The notes below the pieces were generated by a model. That model was not told the DNA's origin and did no database searches. It saw only the letters and a list, made by a program, of their open reading frames with translations. A stretch of DNA of 64,000 nt, from contig NZ_CP049257.1 in NCBI RefSeq assembly GCF_011046535.1, positions 2,604,001-2,668,000 on the forward strand, in the 5' to 3' direction. This stretch comes from Nocardioides anomalus (GTDB lineage: Bacteria; Actinomycetota; Actinomycetes; Propionibacteriales; Nocardioidaceae). Below are positions 35,363-44,725 of this stretch, one piece after another. A program made the position numbers and the translations under genes. How positions within the stretch are numbered: position 1 is the stretch's first letter; each line of letters begins with the position of its first letter.

Positions 35363-36745
35363 GTGGCCGAGCTCGACGACGCGTTCGACGTACTGGTCCT
35401 CGGAGCCGGGTCGGGTGGGTACTCCTGCGCCCTCCGCGCCGCCCAGCTCGGGCTGCGCGTCGGCCTGGTGGAGAAGGGCGACCTGGGCGGCACCTGCCTG
35501 CACATCGGCTGCATCCCGACCAAGGCCCTGCTGCATGCCGCAGAGGTCGCTGACCAGGCCCGCGACTCCGAGCAGTTCGGCGTGCGCGCCACGCTCGAGG
35601 GCGTCGACATGGCCGGCGTGAACTCCTACAAGGACGGCGTCGTCCAGCGGCTGTTCAAGGGCCTCACCGGGCTGATCAGGGGCCGCGGCATCACCGTCAT
35701 CGAGGGCGAGGGCCGGCTCACCGGCCCGCGCGAGGTCACGGTGGCCGGGCGGCGCTACACCGGCGAGCACGTCGTCCTGGCCAGCGGCTCCTACCCCAAG
35801 ACCCTCGGCATCGAGGTCGACGGCACCCACGTCCTGACCTCCGAGGAGGCGTTGCGGCTGGACCGCGTCCCGGCCTCGGTCGTCGTGCTGGGCGGCGGCG
35901 TCATCGGGTGCGAGTTCGCCAGCGTGTGGCGCTCGTTCGGCGCCGAGGTGACCATCGTCGAGGCGCTGCCCCGGCTGGTCCCGCTCGAGGACGAGGCCTC
36001 GTCCAAGGCACTGGAGCGCGCGTTCCGCAAGCGCGGGATCGTGTTCCGCACCGGCACGCCGTTCCAGAGCGTGAAGACCACCGACGACGGCGTCGCGGTC
36101 ACCGTCGAGGGCGGCGACGTCATCGAGGCCGAGCTCCTCCTCGTCGCCGTCGGGCGCGGGCCGGCCACCGACGGGCTGGGGTACGACGAGCAGGGCGTCA
36201 GCACGGACCGCGGCTTCGTCCTCACCGACGAGCACTGCCGGACCAACCTGGACAACGTCTGGGCCGTCGGCGACATCGTCCCCGGCCTCCAACTCGCCCA
36301 CCGCGGCTTCCAGCAGGGCATCTTCGTGGCCGAGTCCATCGCCGGACTCGACCCGACCCCCATCGACGAGACCGGCATCCCTCGGGTCACCTACTCCCAT
36401 CCCGAGGTCGCCTCGGTGGGACTGACCGAGGCGCAGGCCGCCGAGCAGTACGGCGCCGACGCGATCACCGCGCTCACCTACGACCTCGGCGGCAACGGCA
36501 AGAGCCAGATCCTCAAGACCCAGGGCTTCGTCAAGCTGGTGCGCCGCAACGACGGCCCCGTCGTCGGCGTCCACCTGGTCGGCGACCGGGTCGGCGAGCT
36601 CATCGGCGAGGCCCAGCTGATCTACAACTGGGAGGGGTACCCCGATGACGTGGCGCCCCTCGTCCACGCCCACCCCACCCAGAACGAAGCGCTCGGCGAG
36701 GCGCACCTGGCCCTGGCCGGCAAGCCCCTGCACGCGCACTCCTGA
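35363..36745 (+). CDS. lpdA: Dihydrolipoyl dehydrogenase (E3)
   Basis: A 460-residue flavoprotein disulfide reductase. FAD-binding [20 protein letters not shown] is at the N-terminus, the redox-active disulfide is in [17 protein letters not shown], the NAD site is [17 protein letters not shown], and the catalytic His-Glu pair is in [17 protein letters not shown]. It reoxidises dihydrolipoyl groups of 2-oxo-acid dehydrogenases and the glycine cleavage system. The GTG at 35363 is in frame with homology and has a purine-rich leader (AAGATGAAGG). The E2 gene sucB follows 41 bases later. Confidence 0.96.
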   Translation: MAELDDAFDVLVLGAGSGGYSCALRAAQLGLRVGLVEKGDLGGTCLHIGCIPTKALLHAAEVADQARDSEQFGVRATLEGVDMAGVNSYKDGVVQRLFKGLTGLIRGRGITVIEGEGRLTGPREVTVAGRRYTGEHVVLASGSYPKTLGIEVDGTHVLTSEEALRLDRVPASVVVLGGGVIGCEFASVWRSFGAEVTIVEALPRLVPLEDEASSKALERAFRKRGIVFRTGTPFQSVKTTDDGVAVTVEGGDVIEAELLLVAVGRGPATDGLGYDEQGVSTDRGFVLTDEHCRTNLDNVWAVGDIVPGLQLAHRGFQQGIFVAESIAGLDPTPIDETGIPRVTYSHPEVASVGLTEAQAAEQYGADAITALTYDLGGNGKSQILKTQGFVKLVRRNDGPVVGVHLVGDRVGELIGEAQLIYNWEGYPDDVAPLVHAHPTQNEALGEAHLALAGKPLHAHS

Positions 36746-36786
36746 CCACCCTGCTTGACCACCCGCCCCGAGAGCGAAGGAAACAC

Positions 36787-38948
36787 ATGGCCACCGAAGT
36801 CAACCTCCCGGCGCTGGGCGAGTCCGTCACCGAGGGCACCGTCACCCGCTGGCTCAAGCAGGTCGGGGACGAGGTCGCGGTCGACGAGCCCCTGCTCGAG
36901 GTCTCCACCGACAAGGTCGACACCGAGATCCCCTCGCCCGTCGCCGGCACGCTGCTGGAGATCAAGGCCGACGAGGACGACACCGTCGAGGTCGGCGCCG
37001 TGCTCGGCGTCATCGGCGACAAGGACGAGAGCTCCATCTCCTCCGGCTCCGGCTCGGACTCCGACGCGTCGGCCGATGACTCGGCCACGCCCGAGGCTCA
37101 GCCCAAGGACGAGGAGAACGCCGAGAAGAAGGCCGAGCAGGAGGAGGAGATCGCCGACGAGACCGGTGAACTCCCGCCCGGCGACGAGACGCCCGAGGCC
37201 GAGAAGTCCGACTCCGACGCGGGGTCCGACTCCGGCTCCTCCGCTCCTGAGTCCGGCTCAGGGTCCGGGTCGGGGTCCGGCTCCGGCGGCTCGGGCGGGT
37301 CCGGTGGCGGCGACGCCACCGCCGTCACCCTGCCCGCGCTGGGCGAGTCCGTGACCGAGGGCACCGTCACCCGCTGGCTCAAGCAGGTCGGCGACGACGT
37401 CGCCGTCGACGAGCCCCTGCTCGAGGTGTCCACCGACAAGGTCGACACCGAGATCCCCTCCCCGTCGCCGGCACGCTGCTGGAGATCAAGGTCGCCGAGG
37501 ACGAGACCGTCGAGGTCGGCGCCGAGCTCGCCCTGGTCGGCTCGGGTCAGCCCACGGGCGGCTCCGGCTCCAGCTCGAGCGACGGCGGCTCCAGCGAGGG
37601 CGCCGGCCAGAGCGACGCCAGCGCCGAGGACACCAGCGCCGAGGACACCAGCGACGACACCGGCGGCGGTGGCGAGGACAAGGCGCAGGAGCGCGCCGAG
37701 GAGCAGGCCGCCCAGGCCGAGCAGGCCGAGTCGCGCGACGCCTCCGGCGAGGGTTCGGGCGGCGCGTCCGAGTCCGCCGGGTCCTCCGAGTCCGCAGGCT
37801 CCGGCGGATCCGAGGGCAGCTCGCAGCCCGACGACACGAGCGGGTCCACGACCCAGAGCAGGTCGGAGGAGCCGGCGCCCACGAAGGCCACGGAGTCCGA
37901 CGCGCCCACCCAGACCGCGCCCTCGTCGTCGAGCGACTCCGGCGCCTCCAACGGCTCGGGTGACGCGGGCGACGGCGCCGGGTACGTCACTCCCCTGGTC
38001 CGCAAGCTCGCCGCCCAGCACGGCGTGGACCTGTCCACGGTCACCGGGTCCGGCGTCGGCGGTCGCATCCGCAAGCAGGACGTCCTCGAGGCGGCACGCC
38101 AGGCCGAGCAGGCCGCCCAGCAGAGCGCCCAGCAGAGCGCCGCCGCCCAGCCGGCCGCGGCCGCCGCGCCGAGCGGCGGGGCTGGTGCGGGTGCCGCCCC
38201 GGCGGCCGCCGTACCCCCGTCGGTCACGCCGGACTCGCGCCGCGGGACCACCGAGAAGATCAGCCGGCTGCGCAAGATCATCGCCGAGCGGATGATCGAC
38301 TCGCTGCAGACGTCGGCACAGCTCACGCAGGTCGTCGAGGTCGACGTCACCAAGATCGCCCGGCTGCGGGAGTCGGTGAAGGCCGACTTCCTGGCCCGCG
38401 AAGGTGTGAAGCTGTCGTACCTCCCGTTCTTCGCCAAGGCGACGGTCGACGCGCTCAAGGAGCACCCCAAGCTCAACGCGACGATCGACACCGAGGCCGG
38501 GGAGATCACCTACTACGACCGCGAGAACCTCGCGTTCGCGGTGGACACCGAGAAGGGGCTCATCACCCCGGTCGTGCGCGACGCCGGTGACCTGTCGATC
38601 TCCGGGCTGGCCAAGAAGATCGCCGACGTGGCCGAGCGGACACGCACCAACAAGATCGGTCCGGACGAGCTGTCCGGCGGCACGTTCACGATCACCAACC
38701 TCGGCAGCGTGGGCGCCCTGTGGGACACCCCGATCATCAACAAGCCGCAGGTGGCGATCCTCGGGCCCGGCTCGGTCGTGAAGCGGCCGGTCGTGATCGA
38801 CGACCCGAACCTCGGCGAGACGATCGCGGTGCGCTACATGGTCTACCTCGCACTGACCTACGACCACCGGCTGGTCGACGGTGCGGACGCCGGGCGGTTC
38901 CTGCAGGACGTGAAGCGGCGGCTGGAGGCGGGCGCGTTCGAGGTCTGA
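36787..38948 (+). CDS. sucB: Dihydrolipoamide acyltransferase E2 with two lipoyl domains; frameshifted as sequenced
   Basis: The gene reads in one frame from the ATG at 36787 to about 37460 and in another from there to 38948. A single missing C in the run at 37460-37463 explains this: the first lipoyl domain has TCGCCCGTCGCCGG at the equivalent place. Restored, the protein has 720 residues: lipoyl domain 1 (about 1-78, [12 protein letters not shown] with the lipoyl Lys), an acidic Ser/Gly linker, lipoyl domain 2 (about 180-258), a second very long linker, the E3-binding domain ([18 protein letters not shown]), and the acyltransferase domain ending with the active-site [16 protein letters not shown]. 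It is the core of a 2-oxoglutarate or pyruvate dehydrogenase complex. Confidence 0.9.
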
Positions 38949-38964
38949 GGGGTACCGGGCCATC

Positions 38965-39867
38965 GTGGTCCACGTTCTCCTCGCCGGCGGGTCCGGCTTC
39001 CTCGGCACGCACCTGCGCTCGGCCCTGCTCGGGCGCGGGCACACGGTCACCAAGCTGACGCGCGGCACGGCGTCGGGTCCCCACGAGTCGTCGTGGGACC
39101 CGTACGCCGGCCGCCTCGACCCCGCGGCCGTCGAGGCCGCCGACGTCGTGGTCAACCTGGCCGGTGCTCCCACCGCCGGCAACCCGCACTCGGAGAAGTG
39201 GGCCCGCGAGCTGCGCGAGAGCCGGGTGACGACCACCCGCGTGCTGGCCGAGGCCATCGCCGCGTCGACGTCGCGCCCGGCGTTCCTGGCCGGCAACGGC
39301 ATCTCCTACTACGGCGACCACGGCGACCAGGTCCTCGCCGAGGACGCCGACTCCCGCGGCGAGGCCCTGCTCACCTCGGTGACGCGGGAGTGGGAGGCTG
39401 CGGCCTCCCCCGCGGCCGAGGCCGGGGCACGGGTCTGCGTCCTGCGCACCGCGCCCGTCATGGACCGCCGCAGCCCACCGCTGAAGCAGCTGCGGCTGCT
39501 CTACCTCGCCGGCCTCGGCGGCAAGCTCGGCGACGGCCGCCAGCACATGGCGATGATCTCGCTGCACGACTGGGTCGGCGCCACCGTCCACCTGGCCGAG
39601 CACGCCGACGCCTCGGGGCCGTTCAACCTGTGCTGCGTGACGACGCCGACCAACGCCGAGTTCACCGCCGAGCTCGCCCGCCAGCTCCACCGGCCGTCGT
39701 TCGCGCGCGTGCCGTCGTTCGCGCTGAACGTTGGCGCCGGCAAGATGGCGCCCGAGCTGCTCGGCTCGCTCAACGTCGTGCCGGCCGCGCTCCAGGCGTC
39801 GGGTTACTCCTTCCGGGACCCCGACGTGACCGCCGTGGTGCGCGCGGGGCTCGCCGCGGAGGACTGA
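38965..39867 (+). CDS. TIGR01777-family NAD(P)-binding epimerase-like protein
   Basis: A 300-residue extended short-chain dehydrogenase-like protein. VLLAGGSGFLGTHLRSAL is the nucleotide-binding Rossmann turn, DVVVNLAGAP and NGISYYGDHGD are family markers, and the C-terminal domain has PSFALNVGAGKMAPELLGS, the variable DUF1731 region. Substrates are unknown. In M. tuberculosis the equivalent gene also lies between the E2 gene and lipB. The GTG at 38965 is 16 bases after the sucB stop, suggesting one transcript. Confidence 0.9.
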   Translation: MVHVLLAGGSGFLGTHLRSALLGRGHTVTKLTRGTASGPHESSWDPYAGRLDPAAVEAADVVVNLAGAPTAGNPHSEKWARELRESRVTTTRVLAEAIAASTSRPAFLAGNGISYYGDHGDQVLAEDADSRGEALLTSVTREWEAAASPAAEAGARVCVLRTAPVMDRRSPPLKQLRLLYLAGLGGKLGDGRQHMAMISLHDWVGATVHLAEHADASGPFNLCCVTTPTNAEFTAELARQLHRPSFARVPSFALNVGAGKMAPELLGSLNVVPAALQASGYSFRDPDVTAVVRAGLAAED

Positions 39868-39881
39868 GGCCTTCCTGGCGG

Positions 39882-40200
39882 CCCGCCGCAGACCCGCAGC
39901 TCCTCCACGTGCCGCAGCCCAGGTAGACGTCGGGCGCGGTCGGGCCGGCCGGACGGCGCTCACCCGCCAGCGCCCGTCGAGCAGACGCAGGTGGACGGCG
40001 CGCGTGGTGGGGCTGTCGCGCGGCAGGGGGCCGAGAGCGGTGCAGTCGCGCGCGGCGGCGGTGCAGGTGACGCGGTCGGTGACCGCCCCGCCGCAGACCC
40101 GCAGCTCGTCCACGTGCGGCAGCCCCGGCACGCGCGGCGTCCCCCGGGGGCCGTCGTGCGACATCGGCGTGGAGCACGGCGCCCGCGCAACGGCTAGGCG
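39882..40200 (-). repeat. Decayed partial copies of the 3' end of the adjacent gene
   Basis: The 154 bases at 39931-40084 match 40218-40371, the C-terminal coding end of the next gene plus 9 bases beyond its stop, with about 12 differences and no gap. In the copy the stop TGA has become CGA. A second element of about 39 bases (39882-39920, starting near CCGCCGCAGACCCGCAGCTC) recurs at 40087-40126. No start codon and no complete domain are present, so the copy is probably not translated. The copies lie downstream of the parent gene, as with the HNH array at 30.8 kb. Confidence 0.85.
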
Positions 40201-40226
40201 CGCCAGGCTCGTTCGTCCGGGCGCGG

Positions 40227-40817
40227 TCAGGCCGGCCGGACGGCGCTCACCCGCCAGCGCCCATCGAGCAGGCGCAGGTGGACGGTGCGCGTGGTGGGGC
40301 CGTCGCGCGGCAGCGGGCCGAGGGCGGTGCCGTCGCGCGCGGCCGCGGCACCGGTGACGCGGTCGGTGACCTGGAGCGTCCAGCGGTCCGCGGAGCGCTG
40401 GAGGGTGCGGACGGCGAGCAGCCGAGTGGCCAGGTCGCGGACGACCAGGCCGCGGTCGGCCCAGGCGCGGAGCATGGCGCGGTCGCGGCGGCCGGCGGCG
40501 GAGCCGGGCGTGTAGAGCGGCCGCAGGAGCGCGGGGTCGCCGCGCGCCCAGGCGTCGGCCCGGGCGGCGTCCCAGGCCCGGAGCACGGCGACCTCGGGTG
40601 GCGCGGCGTCGGCTCCGGCGGCCCCGAGAACGGCCGCCGGAGCCCGCGTCGCCGGCGGCGCAGCCGCCATCGGGCCGCGCTGCGCCCCGCCCAGCAGCAC
40701 GCCGGCCCCGATCACCGCCGCGGTGACCAGCGCGGCCAGCGCACCGAGCAGCGCGCCCCGCAGCCCGGCCCGGGCGCGGCGGCGCGGGGCGGGATCCTGG
40801 GGCGGGTGGAGGGGCAC
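40227..40817 (-). CDS. Membrane-anchored hypothetical protein with an NTF2-like outer domain
   Basis: A 196-residue protein. A basic N-terminus (PAPRRRARAGLRG) precedes one membrane segment (about 21-44), an Ala/Pro linker, and a domain beginning VAVLRAWDAARADAWARGDP, with LYTPGSAAGRRD and ending VHLRLLDGRWRVSAVRPA. The WDxxRAxAWxxGD...LYxxGS pattern recalls NTF2-like or SnoaL-type accessory domains found in many Nocardioides membrane proteins; function unknown. The start is the ATG at 40817. Its 3' end has been duplicated downstream. Confidence 0.75.
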   Translation of the reverse strand: MPLHPPQDPAPRRRARAGLRGALLGALAALVTAAVIGAGVLLGGAQRGPMAAAPPATRAPAAVLGAAGADAAPPEVAVLRAWDAARADAWARGDPALLRPLYTPGSAAGRRDRAMLRAWADRGLVVRDLATRLLAVRTLQRSADRWTLQVTDRVTGAAAARDGTALGPLPRDGPTTRTVHLRLLDGRWRVSAVRPA

Positions 40818-40888
40818 GGGACAGGTCTACCCCGACCGGCGGGGGTCGTGCCGAGCTCATCCACAGGGGCTGGGAGGGCGCGCGAGGA

Positions 40889-41380
40889 TCAGCAGCCGCA
40901 GGTGTAGAAGGTGACGTCCCAGTGGTTGCCCTCGTCGGCGTAGACGTTGCCCGACGAGGCCTCGTACATCGCCGCACCGTCCGAACGCAGGCCGGTGTAG
41001 CGGTAGGCGCTGTGGATCCACGAGGTCAGGCAGGTGGTCCGGGAGAAGTCCAGCTTGTAGCCGGCCGCGTGGCTGTAGGTGCCGCCGGCGTGCCCGGTCT
41101 CGGTGCCGCCGGTGATGGTGAGGGCGCAGCCGCTGGCGCCGTCGAGGGTGACCGCGCCGTCGACGGTGGCCTGGCGCAGGCCCTCGAACGAGGTGCACGT
41201 CGAGGTGCCCGGATCGGTGCAGCCGCCGGAGGAGGTCCACGTGATGCCGGCCGCGCTGAGCTGCGCAGCGGCCGAGGACTGCGAGACCGCGCCGGCGGGG
41301 GCGGCCAGCGCGAGCGGGGTGAGGACGGCGAGCACCGCGAGGAGCAGTGCGCGGAGCGGGGTTCCCGAGAGGAAGGTCAT
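40889..41380 (-). CDS. Secreted protein with an M15-peptidase-like metal-site pattern
   Basis: A 163-residue exported protein. The signal peptide runs to about residue 31 ([20 protein letters not shown]). The mature part has [49 protein letters not shown] and, near the end, [12 protein letters not shown]. SHxxGxxxD plus a later HW is the zinc-ligand arrangement of D-Ala-D-Ala carboxypeptidases of family M15, and several Cys suggest disulfides. Similar secreted proteins are common in actinomycetes. A cell-wall role is inferred, not shown. The start is the ATG at 41380, divergent from lipB. Confidence 0.72.
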   Translation of the reverse strand: MTFLSGTPLRALLLAVLAVLTPLALAAPAGAVSQSSAAAQLSAAGITWTSSGGCTDPGTSTCTSFEGLRQATVDGAVTLDGASGCALTITGGTETGHAGGTYSHAAGYKLDFSRTTCLTSWIHSAYRYTGLRSDGAAMYEASSGNVYADEGNHWDVTFYTCGC

Positions 41381-41417
41381 CGGCCCGTGCCTACCGGGTC
41401 GGCGTACGCTCGCACAC

Positions 41418-42143
41418 GTGGAAGGTTCCGTCTTCGAGGTCGTCGGGCTCGGCGACGAGGCGGTCGACTACCTCGAGGCGTGGGAGCTGCAGCGCCGCGT
41501 GCACGCCGAGGTCGTGGCCGGCACCCGCGGTGACACCGTGCTGCTGCTCGAGCACCCGCCCACCTACACCGCCGGCAAGCGCACCGAGCCGCACGAGCGT
41601 CCGGCCGACAGCGGCGGTGCCCCGGTGGTCGAGGTCGACCGCGGCGGCAAGATCACCTTCCACGGCCCCGGCCAGCTGGTGGCCTACCCCATCGTGCGGC
41701 TGCCCGAGCACGTGCTGGTGGTGGACTTCGTGCGCCGCCTCGAGGAGGCGATGATCGCCACCTGCCGCGACCTCGGCGTGGCGACCGCGCGCGTCCCGGG
41801 CCGCAGCGGCGTCTGGCTCCGCGCCGACGAGGTGCGCCCCGAGCGCAAGGTCGGTGCCATCGGCCTGCGCGTCTCCCAGGGCGTGACCATGCACGGCATC
41901 GCGCTCAACTGCGACGTGGACCTCGGCTGGTACGACCGCTTCGTCCCCTGCGGCATCGCCGACGCCGGCGTCACCACGCTGAGCCTCGAGACGGGCCGCC
42001 GCGTCGGCGTTCCCGAGGTGCTCCCGGTCCTCCAGGCCCGGCTGAGCGAGCTCCTCGCCTGGCAGCCGTACGCCGCCACGCCGGACTACGAGCCCAGGCC
42101 CGACCCGGCCAAGCAACCGCGGATCGAGCTCGTCCGCCCCTAG
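41418..42143 (+). CDS. lipB: Octanoyl-[acyl carrier protein]:protein octanoyltransferase
   Basis: A 241-residue enzyme. [40 protein letters not shown] (the family signature), [20 protein letters not shown] with the catalytic Lys, and [16 protein letters not shown] with the catalytic Cys are all present. It moves octanoate from ACP to lipoyl domains such as those of sucB; LipA then inserts sulfur. The GTG at 41418 is in frame with the start of homology. It is convergent with the SRPBCC gene (13-base gap), so lipA is not in the same uninterrupted operon. Confidence 0.96.
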   Translation: MEGSVFEVVGLGDEAVDYLEAWELQRRVHAEVVAGTRGDTVLLLEHPPTYTAGKRTEPHERPADSGGAPVVEVDRGGKITFHGPGQLVAYPIVRLPEHVLVVDFVRRLEEAMIATCRDLGVATARVPGRSGVWLRADEVRPERKVGAIGLRVSQGVTMHGIALNCDVDLGWYDRFVPCGIADAGVTTLSLETGRRVGVPEVLPVLQARLSELLAWQPYAATPDYEPRPDPAKQPRIELVRP

Positions 42144-42156
42144 GCGTGACCCGGAC

Positions 42157-42651
42157 TCAGCACTGCTCGGTGTAGTGCGCCCCGGTGGCCGCGTAGTCGT
42201 CCCACCGCCGCTGCGCCGGGTCGGCGCCGGACACGGCGTCGACGAGCCGGTCGAGGTAGTAGTCCCAGCCGGGCGCGACCTCGCCGACCTGCGCGGGCTC
42301 GATCCCGGGCTGGCGGAAGGTCAGGGTGGTCACGCCGTCGGCGTGGGTGAGGTCGAGCTCGAGCAGCCACTGCTCGTCGCCCACCTGGCTGGTCAGGTGC
42401 AGCCGGTGCGGGGGCTCGCAGACCCGGATCGCCATGGCGTCGGCGGCCTCGTCGTCGCCCTCGAAGAGCATCCGGAAGTCGACCGAGCCGGTGGTGGGGT
42501 CGCCGGTCCAGGTGCCGATCCAGCGGGCCAGCCGCTCGGGCTCGGTGAGCGCGGCCCAGACGTCCTCGACGGGGGCGCGGAAGGTCCGGGTCTGCACGAG
42601 CACGTGTCGGCCCTCATGCCGTTCGATCCGACCGGTCGGTGTGCTGGTCAC
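42157..42651 (-). CDS. SRPBCC/AHSA1-domain protein
   Basis: A 164-residue START-like protein: VLVQTRTFRAPVEDVWAALT, PERLARWIGTWTGDP, DFRMLFEGDDE and RLHLTSQVGDEQWLLELDLT trace the AHSA1 fold. Such proteins bind hydrophobic ligands or act as stress proteins, and are very often encoded with an ArsR-type regulator, as here. The annotated GTG start at 42651 overlaps the regulator's end by 38 bases. Confidence 0.88.
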   Translation of the reverse strand: MTSTPTGRIERHEGRHVLVQTRTFRAPVEDVWAALTEPERLARWIGTWTGDPTTGSVDFRMLFEGDDEAADAMAIRVCEPPHRLHLTSQVGDEQWLLELDLTHADGVTTLTFRQPGIEPAQVGEVAPGWDYYLDRLVDAVSGADPAQRRWDDYAATGAHYTEQC

Positions 42652-42982
42652 GGGTGCTCCTCTGCTCTCGTTCTCGGGTGGTCCGTCGGACCTCGGTCTC
42701 CAGGGCGTCCAGGGCGTGCTCCGGCAGCGGGCCTGCGGTCAGCCCCGCGACGTACGCCGCCACGGGGCCCAGGGCCGCGGGCTCGAGCGCGTAGTACCGC
42801 TCCCGGCCGCGGTCCTCGACCGAGACGACCCCGGCCTCGAGCAGCAGCCGCAGGTGCTTGCTCACCGCGGGCCGGCTGATGTCGTGACGGGCGGCCAGGT
42901 CGACCACCCGGCGCGGTCCGCCGGCCAGCTCGGAGAGCAGCGAGCGGCGGGTGCCGTCGGCCAGCGCTCCGAAGACGTCCAC
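42614..42982 (-). CDS. ArsR-family transcriptional regulator
   Basis: A 122-residue winged-helix repressor-like protein. VFGALADGTRRSLLSELAGG is the start helix; DLAARHDISRPAVSKHLRLL is the recognition helix-turn-helix; GVVSVEDRGRERYYAL is the wing. No cysteine metal site is present (no CxCxxC), so it is of the non-metal type linked to SRPBCC proteins. The GTG at 42982 is chosen because it lies just inside the palindrome at 42990-43007; upstream residues are not family-like. It probably represses itself and the SRPBCC gene. Confidence 0.88.
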   Translation of the reverse strand: MDVFGALADGTRRSLLSELAGGPRRVVDLAARHDISRPAVSKHLRLLLEAGVVSVEDRGRERYYALEPAALGPVAAYVAGLTAGPLPEHALDALETEVRRTTREREQRSTRDQHTDRSDRTA

Positions 42983-42989
42983 GACAACA

Positions 42990-43007
42990 GGTAACCATAC
43001 GGTTACC
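42990..43007. promoter_or_regulatory. Perfect palindromic operator candidate between arsR and lipA
   Basis: GGTAACCATACGGTTACC is a perfect 7-bp inverted repeat around ATAC, in an unusually AT-rich patch for this genome. It lies 7 bases upstream of the ArsR gene start and about 26 bases before lipA. Size and place fit a dimeric ArsR operator overlapping the promoter; the protein that binds is inferred from adjacency. Confidence 0.65.
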
Positions 43008-43033
43008 GTTGGGGGCAAGCGTAGGCTCTACCC

Positions 43034-43972
43034 GTGACGCAGGTGGCTCCCGAAGGACGCAAGCTCCTCCGCCTCGAGGTCCGCAACGCCGAGACCCCGA
43101 TCGAGCGGAAGCCGGAGTGGATCAAGACCCGGGCCAAGATGGGCCCGGCCTACTCCGAGCTCCACTCCCTGGTGAAGTCCGAGGGCCTGCACACGGTGTG
43201 CCAGGAGGCCGGCTGTCCCAACATCTTCGAGTGCTGGGAGGACCGCGAGGCGACGTTCCTCATCGGCGGCGACCAGTGCACCCGGCGCTGCGACTTCTGC
43301 CAGATCGACACCGGCAAGCCGCAGCCGCTGGACCGCGACGAGCCGCGGCGCGTGGCCGAGTCGGTGCAGACGATGGGGCTGAAGTACGCCACCATCACCG
43401 GCGTCGCGCGCGACGACCTCGAGGACGGCGGCGCCTGGCTGTACGCCGAGACGGTGCGTGCGATCCACGAGCTCAACCCGGAGACGGGCGTGGAGAACCT
43501 CATCCCCGACTTCAACGGCAAGCCCGAGCTCCTGCGTGAGGTCTTCGAGTCCCGCCCCGAGGTGCTGGCCCACAACGTCGAGACCGTGCCGCGGATCTTC
43601 AAGCGGATCCGCCCGGCGTTCCGCTACGAGCGCTCGTTGGACGTGATCACCCAGGCCCGCGACTTCGGCCTGGTCACCAAGTCCAACCTCATCCTGGGCA
43701 TGGGCGAGACCCGCGAGGAGGTCTCGCAGGCACTGCGCGACCTGCACGACGCGGGCTGCGAGCTGATCACCATCACGCAGTACCTCCGCCCGTCGCTGCG
43801 CCACCACCCGGTCGAGCGCTGGGTCAAGCCCGAGGAGTTCGTCGAGCTGGCCGCCGAGGCCGAGGAGATCGGGTTCTCGGGGGTCATGTCGGGTCCCCTG
43901 GTGCGTTCGTCCTACCGCGCCGGTCGGCTGTACCGTCAGGCCGTGGACGCCCGCCAGGGCGTCCCCGCCTGA
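43034..43972 (+). CDS. lipA: Lipoyl synthase
   Basis: A 312-residue radical-SAM enzyme. The auxiliary cluster motif is [12 protein letters not shown] near residues 56-67, and the radical SAM motif is [10 protein letters not shown] near residues 82-91. A C-terminal [17 protein letters not shown] contains the RSSY serine ligand. It inserts two sulfurs into protein-bound octanoyl groups made by LipB. The GTG at 43034 lies about 26 bases from the palindrome at 42990-43007. DUF4191 follows after 39 bases, as in other actinobacteria. Confidence 0.97.
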   Translation: MTQVAPEGRKLLRLEVRNAETPIERKPEWIKTRAKMGPAYSELHSLVKSEGLHTVCQEAGCPNIFECWEDREATFLIGGDQCTRRCDFCQIDTGKPQPLDRDEPRRVAESVQTMGLKYATITGVARDDLEDGGAWLYAETVRAIHELNPETGVENLIPDFNGKPELLREVFESRPEVLAHNVETVPRIFKRIRPAFRYERSLDVITQARDFGLVTKSNLILGMGETREEVSQALRDLHDAGCELITITQYLRPSLRHHPVERWVKPEEFVELAAEAEEIGFSGVMSGPLVRSSYRAGRLYRQAVDARQGVPA

Positions 43973-44011
43973 GCGCTGAGCCGCAGCCCGAGCCGTTCCA
44001 GAGAGAGCCCG

Positions 44012-44725
44012 ATGTCGAACCCCAAGGCCGAGCCGGAGAAGACCGGCCGGATCCAGCAGTTCCGCGACACCTACCGCCTGTCGAAGAAGACCGATCCCCG
44101 GATCGGTCTGTGGATCCTGGGCGCGTTCCTGCTCGTCGGTGCGCTCGGCTTCGTCGTCTTCTACTTCCTGCTGCCCAGCGGCGGCGTGATCGGGCTCGTC
44201 CTGGCCATCGTCGGCGCGCTCCTCTTCGGCTCGCTGGCCGCGCTCATCGTCTTCGGCCGGCGCGCCCAGCGCTCGGCGTACACCCAGATGGAGGGTCAGC
44301 CGGGTGCCGCCGCGGCCGCGTTGCGGATGCTGCGTCGCGGGTGGAAGACCGAGCCAGCGGTGGCCTTCAACCGCCAGCAGGACGTCGTGCACCGCGTCGT
44401 CGGCCCGCCCGGCATCGTGCTCATCGGTGAGGGCAACCCCAACCGGCTGCGCCAGCTGATGTCCACCGAGCGACGCAAGCACGAGCGCGTCGTCGCCGAC
44501 ACCCCCATCCACGAGCTCATCAGCGGCAACGGCCCCGGCGAGGTGCCGCTGCCCAAGCTGGTGCGCCACGTGCAGAAGCTCGGCCGCGAGGTCAAGCCGG
44601 CCGAGATGACCGACATCCTCAACCGGCTCAAGGCGCTCGACGCCCAGCGCTCGGCCATCCCGCTGCCCAAGGGCCCGGTGCCGACCAGCATGAAGGGGAT
44701 GCGCGGCAACCTGCGTGGTCGCTGA
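44012..44725 (+). CDS. DUF4191-family membrane protein
   Basis: A 237-residue protein with a charged N-terminus (GRIQQFRDTYRLSKKTDPRI), two closely spaced membrane segments at about 35-54 and 59-80, and a C-terminal cytosolic domain (VVHRVVGPPGIVLIGEGNPN, ADTPIHELISGNGPGEVPLP). This matches the DUF4191 family, almost always next to lipA in actinobacteria; its function is unknown, and co-occurrence alone suggests a link to lipoate or membrane metabolism. The start is the ATG at 44012. Confidence 0.92.
   Translation: MSNPKAEPEKTGRIQQFRDTYRLSKKTDPRIGLWILGAFLLVGALGFVVFYFLLPSGGVIGLVLAIVGALLFGSLAALIVFGRRAQRSAYTQMEGQPGAAAAALRMLRRGWKTEPAVAFNRQQDVVHRVVGPPGIVLIGEGNPNRLRQLMSTERRKHERVVADTPIHELISGNGPGEVPLPKLVRHVQKLGREVKPAEMTDILNRLKALDAQRSAIPLPKGPVPTSMKGMRGNLRGR

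Noticed and set aside
40085..40200. Possible short gene starting MSHDGPRGTPR on the minus strand in the duplicated region
   Set aside because: It would read into the decayed copy whose stop codon is lost and then into non-family sequence; it looks like a by-product of the duplication.
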